From NCBI RefSeq assembly GCF_026914265.1, contig NC_069126.1:42109522-42173521 (forward strand): a stretch of 64,000 nucleotides of DNA, given 5' to 3'. This document shows positions 48,094-56,600 of the stretch, one piece after another. The notes beneath the pieces are model-generated. The model was not told where the DNA came from. It searched no databases and was given only the letters and a program-made list of their open reading frames with translations. Made by a program: the position numbers and the translations under genes. This DNA comes from Mya arenaria (taxonomy: Eukaryota; Mollusca; Bivalvia; Myida; Myidae). Position 1 is the first letter of the stretch. Each line of letters opens with the position of its first letter.

Positions 48094-48858
48094 AACAAGA
48101 GCTGTCACAGTATGTGACGAATGCCCCCGAATGTGACATTGACCTACGAACAAGGTCAGTACATGAAAAGTTGATCTTGCCTTTACGTGTCAAATACATA
48201 TGGCAAGTTATTTTAAATTGCCTCTGAACATAAAACAATACCACCCATACTTGACAACCTACACTGTTATGTCCTTATATTCAGAATTCCCTTGTGAATA
48301 AACACTTGTGTATCTTTCACCTTAGAGGTAGGGACACGGGTCTTGCACACGACACGTCGTCTTCGTATGTGGAACACATGTAGCAAGTGATTTTAAAATC
48401 TGTCCATACAAGGGAAAGTAACAGCCCTGACACGACAACCTATACTCTATGTCCTTATATGCAGCACTCCATTGTGAATAAACACTAAGTGTGACCTTGA
48501 CCTTTGAGGTAGGGACACGGGTCTTAAACGCGACACGTCGTCTTGGTATGTGGAACACATGTGGCAAGTTATTTTAAAATCTGTCCATACACGAGAAAGT
48601 TACAGCCCGAACACGACAACCTATACTCTATGTCCTTATATGCAGCACTCCATCGTGAATAAACACTAAGTGTGACCTTGACCTTTGAGGTAGGGACACG
48701 AGTCTTGCACGCCACACGTCGTCTTGGTATGTGGAACACATGTGGCAAGTTATTTTAAAATCTGTCCATACAAGGGAAAGTTACGGAGACGGACGGACGG
48801 ACAGACAGACTGACGGTGCAATTTAATATGCCCACCTTCGGGGGGGGGGGGGGGCATA
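48094..48858 (+). mobile_element. AACAAGAG-headed repeat with 180-bp tandem core and terminal hairpin
   Basis: Head ACAAGAG with a 5-bp stem GTCAC (48104-48108) and GTGAC (48114-48118), then AATGCCCCC. The core has about three copies of a 180-bp unit starting near 48301, 48481 and 48662 (GTGACCTTGACCTTTGAGGT, AGGGACACG, GACACGTCGT, ACAACCTATACTCTATGTCC). The tail has GGACGGACGGAC, then ATATGCCCACCTTCG and a long G run ending GGGGCATAAAAA. The equivalent positions in cassette units 1 and 3 read straight through (CAGGTACAAAA…TAACACA), giving an empty site and proving insertion. No coding capacity; class unknown. Confidence 0.65.
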
Positions 48859-49218
48859 AAAATAACACATGCAATTATAAACTAACTAGATGCTTACATC
48901 AGTGTATGATCACTAAATAACAAACATACAATATCTGGATGTATAAATCAACAATTGTTTGTTGTTCTGAGAAATAATGTCCCTGAGGTGACACCAAATA
49001 AGTGACAAAATAACCCAGACTCTATGAATCTAATAATTTAAGAACAAGAATAAGTTTTACTAAATAAAGCTTAAAAAACATTCTGAGGTTTAACTTCAAC
49101 ACACACATTTCATTACAAACTTTTAGTATACATCATGAGGTACTTTAAAGACTGTGCTGGTCTAGGTGCAACAGAAAAAAGAATGTACCTGTTTCAGTCA
49201 TAAGCTCAATTAATGTCA

Positions 49219-49407
49219 GGATGGCTCAGAGGTAGAGTGTCCTCCTCACAACCAAGAGGTGAGCACTAGGTTTGATTCCCGCTCAGAAAATGTTCTAGTT
49301 TCCACTCATATGTACACTGTCTTAGTACTGAATTTGACTAAGGAAACCGACTGGAGTGTGTTTAAAATAAGCTGTTAGCTTTACACAATCAGACTTAAAT
49401 AAAGTAG
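49219..49407 (+). mobile_element. tRNA-derived SINE, cassette unit 2
   Basis: GGATGGCTCAGAGGTAGAGT (A box) and GGTTTGATTCCCGC (B box) about 35 bp apart, followed by a 110-bp unrelated body. Its twin lies at the same place in unit 3; unit 1 has none. Confidence 0.65.
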
Positions 49408-49434
49408 TATAAACTAATGAGCACTCAAGTTTAC

Positions 49435-49539
49435 CATGATAAGCATGTTCCAAGACTTCTGCTGATTCACCGAGGGTATCTTCAGATGTTTCTGTGACCT
49501 CTGTAGTATCTGCAGCTGTATGACCATCTTTAACAGCAT
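49435..49539 (-). CDS. cassette exon B2, intact
   Basis: 105 nt between CATTTCAG and GTAAAC, phase 1-1 (34 full codons). Encodes AVKDGHTAADTTEVTETSED then TLGESAEVLEHAYH; acidic, Thr/Glu-rich, probably disordered. Confidence 0.6.
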
Positions 49540-50283
49540 CTGAAATGTATCAAAATTCTATACAACACACACATCTGCCATGTCACAATGCTGTGAGATA
49601 GTAAAGTATTTGTCTTATGTTCACAAACATAGGTTTCAGGAGATGTAAGTTTAGTTTTAAGTTACCATACAAGCACTCAGAGCTACAATTTTGACAAACA
49701 GTAACACACCATTAGTTTAAAGCTGTTGGCATATTCTGTGAGGTAATAAAACATAGAAATATGTCTTTTGAAAACTTTCAAATGAAGTATGATTGAATTA
49801 CATCTGTATGGGTTAAACATCTGCCAATCTGATGATCAATTCAATTATGTTAAACAAGTATAAGAGTTGTCCAAGAATTTGTACAGGGAAGCAATCTCAC
49901 CATGTTTAAGAAAGGTAAAAAAAATGGTTAAGACGGTATAAATAGGCTATTTCTTATGTGACCTAACAATTAAGTTTTCCGACACAAGATGACCCAATTC
50001 ACACATTTCAACACACACATTTCACCAATATTTGTACGCATACTTTGTCCAAATACATGTTAAAGAGTATAATAAGCCTGATTTTAATAGATGACAAGAT
50101 ATCTAACATTTGTAAGCAACACACACACACACACATATTCCATGTTCATCTGTACAAGCATTATGTCTACTTTATGAGGTACCTCATCACAGAAAAATAG
50201 TCTTAAGTAATTAACATCAACAGATTGTGGTCACCAGCGAGAAATAACTATGTAAAGAAAGTTGGTTTTTGTATTCAATTTAC

Positions 50284-50355
50284 CTTGAGGCGGCCCTTCA
50301 GCATGTTCAGAGACAACTGTGGATGGGGCAACTGTCCCACTGTTCCCTACAGCAT
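50284..50355 (-). CDS. cassette exon A3, intact
   Basis: 72 nt, phase 1-1, acceptor GTGTTTCAG and donor CAAG|GTAAAT. Encodes AVGNSGTVAPSTVVSEHAEG then PPQ. Confidence 0.6.
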
Positions 50356-50672
50356 CTGAAACACACAGTTGAGTTGATTGTATTCTGTTACAAACTCATT
50401 AAAGCTAAAAGCTTCACACATATATACTGGTATTCAGGTACAAAAATAACACAAGCAATTATTAACTAACTAGATGCTTACATCGCCAAATTACGAACAT
50501 ACAAGATCTAGATGTATAAATCAACATGTGTTTGTCATTCCGAGAAACAATGTCCCCCAAGGTGACACCCAATGAGTGATTAAATAACCCAGACTGAATA
50601 AATCTGTTGATTGAGAACAAGCATAAGTTTTACTGAATTAAGCTTAACAAACTTTCTGAGGTTTGACTCCAA

Positions 50673-50695
50673 CACACACACACACACACACACAC
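50673..50695. repeat. CA microsatellite
   Basis: ACACAC run; shorter runs recur at 47763 and 50120 inside the cassette units. Confidence 0.8.
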
Positions 50696-50807
50696 AATTC
50701 ATTACAAACTTTTAGCATACATCATGAGGTACTTTAAAGTCGATGCTTGTCTAGATGCAACAAAAACATGTATGTACCTGTTTCAGATCATAAACACAAT
50801 TAATGTA

Positions 50808-50994
50808 AGGATGGCTCAGAGTTATAGTGTCCGCCTCGCAGCCAAGAGGTGCTAGGTTTGATCCCCAGTGAGGAAAATGTTCTAGTTTCCTCTCATATTT
50901 ACACTCAGTACTGTTTAGTTTGACCAAGGAAACCGACTGGAGTGTGTTTAAAATAAGCTGTTAGCTTTTACACAATCAGGCTTAAATCAATTAG
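50808..50994 (+). mobile_element. tRNA-derived SINE, cassette unit 3
   Basis: Duplicate of 49219-49407 with a few changes (B box GGTTTGATCCCC). Same position relative to the B exon. Confidence 0.65.
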
Positions 50995-51021
50995 TATGAA
51001 CTAAATAGCACTCAAGTTTAA

Positions 51022-51126
51022 CATGATAAGCATGTTCCAAGACTTCTGCTGATTCACCGGGGGCATCTTCAGATGTTTCTGTGACCTCTGTAGTATCTGC
51101 AGCTGTATGACCATCTTTAACAGCAT
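51022..51126 (-). pseudogene. cassette exon B3, splice donor lost
   Basis: 105 nt, open, nearly identical to B2, acceptor CATTTCAG present, but the donor reads CATG|TTAAAC instead of CATG|GTAAAC, so normal splicing out is not expected. Confidence 0.6.
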
Positions 51127-51334
51127 CTGAAATGTATCAAAATTCTATACCACGCGCACATCTGCCATGTCACAATGCCATGAGAAGTATTTGTCTTATG
51201 TTCAAAGACAGGAATTCAGGAGTTGCAAGGTCATTTTAAAATTTTAAAAAGTTATATACAGTCATTTATCACACAGCAACACACCATTATTTAAAAACTT
51301 TTGGCATACTTTGTGAGGTAATAAAACATAGACA

Positions 51335-51960
51335 AGTGTGACCTGGATCTTTTACAAAGGGAAACAGGTCTTAAAGCCTGTCTTTATGTGGTTTACAGAT
51401 GTGCAAAGTTATTTTAAAATCTGTCCAAACATCAAAAGGTTACAGCCTGGATATGACCACCTATACTCAATGTACGGTATGTATATTGAACAATATATAA
51501 TGATCAAACACAAAGTGTGACTTTGACCCTGGAGGTAAGAACACAAACCTTGCACGTAACACATGCCTAAAGTATACTAAACATGTGTGCCAAATAATTT
51601 CAAAATTTCCATACATGTGAAAGATACAGTTCGGACATGAACAGATATACTCTATGTCATTAAACGCAGCATTCCATAGAAATCAAACCATAAGTGTGAC
51701 CTTTGAGGTAGGGACACGGGTCCTGCAAGTGGAATGTCATCTTTGTATGCAAAACAGCAAATTACTTTGAGAACTGTCTATACATGAAGAGGATACAGTC
51801 CGGGTTATATAGTGTAATTTTGACCTTGGAGGTAAGGACATTGGCCTTGCACACAACATGACGTCTTTGTATGCATAACACATTTGCAAAAGTATTTTAA
51901 AATCAGTCCATAGATGACTTCATAACAGTCCAGACACAACTGGGAGGGACACACGGATGA
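51335..51960 (+). repeat. diverged 175-180-bp tandem array
   Basis: Four diverged units beginning GTGTGACCTGGATC (51336), GTGTGACTTTGACCCTGGAGG (51513), GTGTGACCTTTGAGG (51692) and TTTTGACCTTGGAGG (51817). Same family as the core of 48094-48858, but older and without a clear head or hairpin tail. Confidence 0.6.
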
Positions 51961-52952
51961 TTTTAATTAGCCCAATTGGGATTCATAATCATTTATGAGA
52001 TATCATAAAAGTATCTGTCTTCAGCACACAACCATGTATATCAAGCGCCATAAAATCATTTTACAATTTTAAATTATGACAAACCTTCTGAGGTACAATT
52101 CTAACACACTTAGGATAAATGAGCTGGAGGTAATTTTACATAATGATGAACTGCAGTATAGATGATTGTGTGGTCTTGACAAAGGCCAATCACATAATGA
52201 ATTAATTATGGAAAAAACAATTCATTTCAACAGTTTTAAGATTCCCACAAACGTTCTGATGAACAACTTTTAAACACAAAATTCTAACAAACAAAAAAAC
52301 AAGACACAGACTGAAAAAGTAAAAAAACTATTGAGATTTTTTTTATTACTTTGTGGATTTTTACGGCAATAGTAGGACAGGGCTTTCCGTAATCTTGTTC
52401 AAATGGAGAACAAAATTATGAATATTCAAATGGTGGGGCGGAAAATTAAGTCATATAACTTTTAGATGAAATTGGAAAATAAAATAATGTAAGGCAAATA
52501 CAGTGTACATGAAATGAGTCAAAGAACATGACATTGCCAGGCTTTTATATATCATATGTCATGTGTAAATTCGAACTACGACAGAAAAAAATTGTCTCTC
52601 TGTATTTAATGATACAAAAAGAATTGTTTGCTTTAAATTTTTTAAGGCAATATGATTTTTTTTTTATCAAACATTAAATCCCATGTACACGCTTCTTAGA
52701 AACAGTAAGTACCAATTGTTTTAATAATCGATATTTTTGAACGCTAAAAGACTTTTCATGTACACTGAATATGTAGTTCTCACTTTTGCATATTCAGAAA
52801 AACCATGCAAATAACAAAAACAATTAACAAGGAACATCTCGATATTACTGAATTGTTCAAAAACCACAGGCTTGACATCATTTTTCTGCAAAATATGGTA
52901 TACAAGTTTGTAAATGCAGAGACATTGATGTCAACATTATGATTCAACTTAC
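51961..52952. other. intronic or intergenic, nothing recognised
   Basis: Fragments of the CTGAGGT…AACACACA motif that recurs through 44.7-52.2 kb are present near 52090; no exon found. Confidence 0.35.
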
Positions 52953-53030
52953 TATCATAAAGTTGCCGATAGTTGTCTGGATTCAAGTTAAGTCCATTTG
53001 AATGAAATAGCTTTGATTGTGTGCACCTTG
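52953..53030 (-). CDS. possible additional phase-1 exon
   Basis: Between TTTTATTAG and GTAAGT, 78 nt open in phase 1-1 reading RCTQSKLFHSNGLNLNPDNY then RQLYD. It looks like coding sequence and fits the cassette exons, but not the phase-0 donor of the SET exon just upstream. Read in phase 0 it stops after 15 codons. Confidence 0.35.
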
Positions 53031-53451
53031 CTAATAAAACAATCGCATTTACAAGGAATTCAATTATTGATTAAGTCATGTCTGTATCTACACCATAGGC
53101 TATGTAATAAATTATAACATACATTTCAATCAAGACAAAATAGTAGTATATCCGTAAGTTTTTATAGGTTTTAAAGGGAATAATTCATAAAAACAAGCAA
53201 TGAAAGAAATAATTCAACACTTAACGAAACTAGAGGTTGAGGTTGTATGATGGTCTATTATTAAAATTTGTGACGTCATAAAGCTCACACCAAATTGGGG
53301 TATCAATAGGGGAAATCAATAATACAAATTTTACCCAAGTGAGAAGCAATACCCGTCAGACTTTATTTAACATCCAACAGAGTTTGAGTACAATGCATTC
53401 AGAATTTTGACTTCAATTAAAAAGAACAGAAAATTAAAACATTTTATTTAC

Positions 53452-53653
53452 CTTTCGCTTTCTCCAAGGTACATCAGCAACACCATAATCGTACCTCAAT
53501 TCAGTGTCTTTGCTGATCATTTCAGTTGCATACAGACAGAGTCTTGGTTGATGTCTGTCATCAACAACTTTAACCATTTTGCAATTAGGCTTTGTGTATC
53601 GGTCCAAGTCGTTGACCATGCATGCCAGACACGTGTCTTTTGAGGCATCGATG
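53452..53653 (-). CDS. SET gene exon 4: SET C-terminal half
   Basis: 202 nt from TTTTAATAG| to AAAG|GTAAAT, phase 2 in, phase 0 out. Reading through the donor gives only five more codons (VNKMF) and TAA. Contains VND, PNCK and YDYG. Confidence 0.8.
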
Positions 53654-56600
53654 CTATTAAAACAATTGAAACATAACATTACTACAAAGAAAGGAAATGT
53701 ATTATGACAAATGGCCCTATGTGTTTAATGTCCCTAGATGTGTTTAATGTCCCTATGTGTTTAATGTTCCTATGTGTTTTTTTCACCACTTTGGGTGTCA
53801 TTAGATTTTTTTTATTTTGTGAACAACAACGCTTCAGCTTAAAATATTGAAACCAAGAAAACTATTGACTTTGATAATGTTTTTTGTTTGGAGAATGCAC
53901 CCGACATTGCTTAATATTTTTTTCTTAATATAAACCACACATATTTTCCAGTCATGGGGAAAATGTATGTTTTTTGCACTGGGAATAGCGCTGAATTTTA
54001 ACCCAAAATTAACGCCCAGACACGACAAGATATTATGTCAATGCAAAGTTTTACAAAATAAAACTTAACTGTAACCATGTAATCTGAGAGAGAGTTTTGG
54101 TACGACCACAAGGCCATCACACTATCCAGACTTTATCAATGGACAAAAAGACAAGCTAAAAAAGTAGTGTATAAAAGAAAATAAATAGCAATTTATTACT
54201 ACAAAAATTATAGCTTACACAAAAACTATATATACATACCAGTATTCCTTGTTGTTATGTCTGAAATGGTATTTGAACATTTCATCACCATCAGACTGCT
54301 GTTTACATAGTTCTCCTCTGTACTCGAGAATAAACTGCCCCTTCAAGAGCTCTTGCCTAGCAAACACTCCATTACCTGGAACCAGTAAATAGTGTTTTAG
54401 CCAGGAATTAAAAAGGGCAGGGTGGGCCAAAAACATGGTGCTTTCTTAAATGGGAAAACAATGCATTGTATTGATATCAAAGTACATGCATGTTCATGCA
54501 CACATTGTAGTAATATCCCGACCGATCGTCAGTTCGTACTCTATACTTTTATTTTACGGAAATGTTCGGATTGCAAAATTCCGTATGTATTTTTTTCGGC
54601 AAAGTGGTTCCCGGCAATCGTTTAATTTAAATATGATGAATATACCGAGCTGAACTCTTTCCGCTCTGTTTAACATTGCCAATAACAAGAAACTCATTTT
54701 TGTTGTTGTGTCTGAGTTTGAATTGTAGTAAATTCGTTATATTTTTTAACTGTACTGTATCTTTAATTTAAAGATGAATTAAAAGAGTAAGATCTGGCTT
54801 CCATGGGTAGACGAACCGGATATGAGTTTTTTTGGGAGGAAAAAAAATATTTAAGATCCGAAATATTGATTTTTTTGACTGATGTTTAGCTTTTTTTGTA
54901 ATTTATTATAACTGTAAGACAATCTAACAAGTATCTAAACCTGCTATAATGGGGATTACAAAACTTATTTAAAAAGAGGCTTAAAATCAAGGTTTAGGCT
55001 GATGTAACTGAATACTGTTTGTAACATTTCTTAATTCTTCTTTCTTGTTCATTTTTACTTCAGACACTTTCTTTACCATCTCGGGTTGTTATCACCAGGG
55101 CTCTCACAAGGCTGAATTTTTGGGGAGAAGTCACTTCTCCCACCAGTCAAATTAGGGAGAAGTGGGGGGACTTTAAGGAGAAGAGATACTTATCGTAAAA
55201 CCTGAGATAAATATTGTGCCATGCCACCAAATGTTAAATTCACATTTACTTTGATTGCTTTTTCTAGATGGAATGTTAAAAAAAGTGTTCTTTTTTGGCC
55301 TATCAAAAGTGTACTTGTCTAGAGTCTCCTTTTTGCAATGTATAGTTTACCTCCAAAAAAAACAAAGACAAAAAAAATTGACAGCAAAAAAAAACAAATA
55401 AAGGGCAATATTTATATATCCAGTAGTTTTTAAGTTATACTCCAGACAAGGTAAATTGCAACGGACCGACCGACAAACCGACCACAGGGTGACTCCAATA
55501 TACCCCCTTCAAACTTCGTTTGTCGGGGGTATAAAAATGCGAGTGAAAACTCTTGAAAAAGAGCAACTTTCAATTTGTTTACTTTCCATTTCTTGTAAAC
55601 ACACAAAATGATGACGTATACACAACTCACACGTTGTAGACTGTTATTTCGTGCTCCGATTCTAGACGGCAGTATTTGACTTATATCAATTTTGAGGCAC
55701 AGTCCATCATCATGACAAGCAATAATATTTTTAAAGTTTTTTATGCATTGATATTTAATATCTACGAAGGCCGATGGTGATGATCAAACTAATCCGACAT
55801 AGCAGCCAAAATTAGCAAACTGTCCAAAGAAACTGTTACTCAATGGGAGACGAAACTCCACCTAGAATTATACTTCAATACAGACAATGATGAGAACATC
55901 GGCAAGATATTTTGTGCAGACTGCATATCAGACCTACTCAAAACTTTTTTTGTTTTTACAAACCTTATGCTTTGATTATGACACAGAAAACATTGTTGTT
56001 GTTTTTAAGTACATACATTTTTCTAACAAACACAAAGGGGTGAGCAGTATTATTTTCTAAATTCAATTCCCTGACTAAGTCCACAAATATGCTGCTAATG
56101 TATCACGACAAAATCATACCTATGTATTGATCGATATACTGCATATAGCACAAATTCAGCTCAATTTCAGCCGTGTTTGTCTGAAGGTAGTTTTGGTTGG
56201 CTTTTTTTCTGCAAGGGCGTTGATTCTGGCCAAAAACATCTGCAATGGCAATAAAATGAGGCTGGAACAATGACAACATATCAACAACAGTCTGATGTAA
56301 ACAGCCACTATTCAATCCACTTACTTCTCGCGCCAGTTAATGACATAACCATCTGGGTTTACACAAATGACATGCTTAATCAATGCTGTGTATCAAAGTG
56401 TTTCATCTAGGCTTTTTAGCATAGCTCTCAATACTGCCCTGTGTGATTGGTGCTTTATGAGCAGACAATGTATTTGCATAATTAGACCCAAGCTTATCTC
56501 ATTATCAAATAAGTAAGTCATAATGAATCAATGTAGTCTAAATAATTTCGTGAATCTACTTTTCCCATAAACATATTAACTAGATGTTGTCAAAACAGCA

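Noticed and set aside
48322..48567. 81-codon minus frame with an internal repeat
   Set aside because: Product of the 180-bp tandem core; not a gene.
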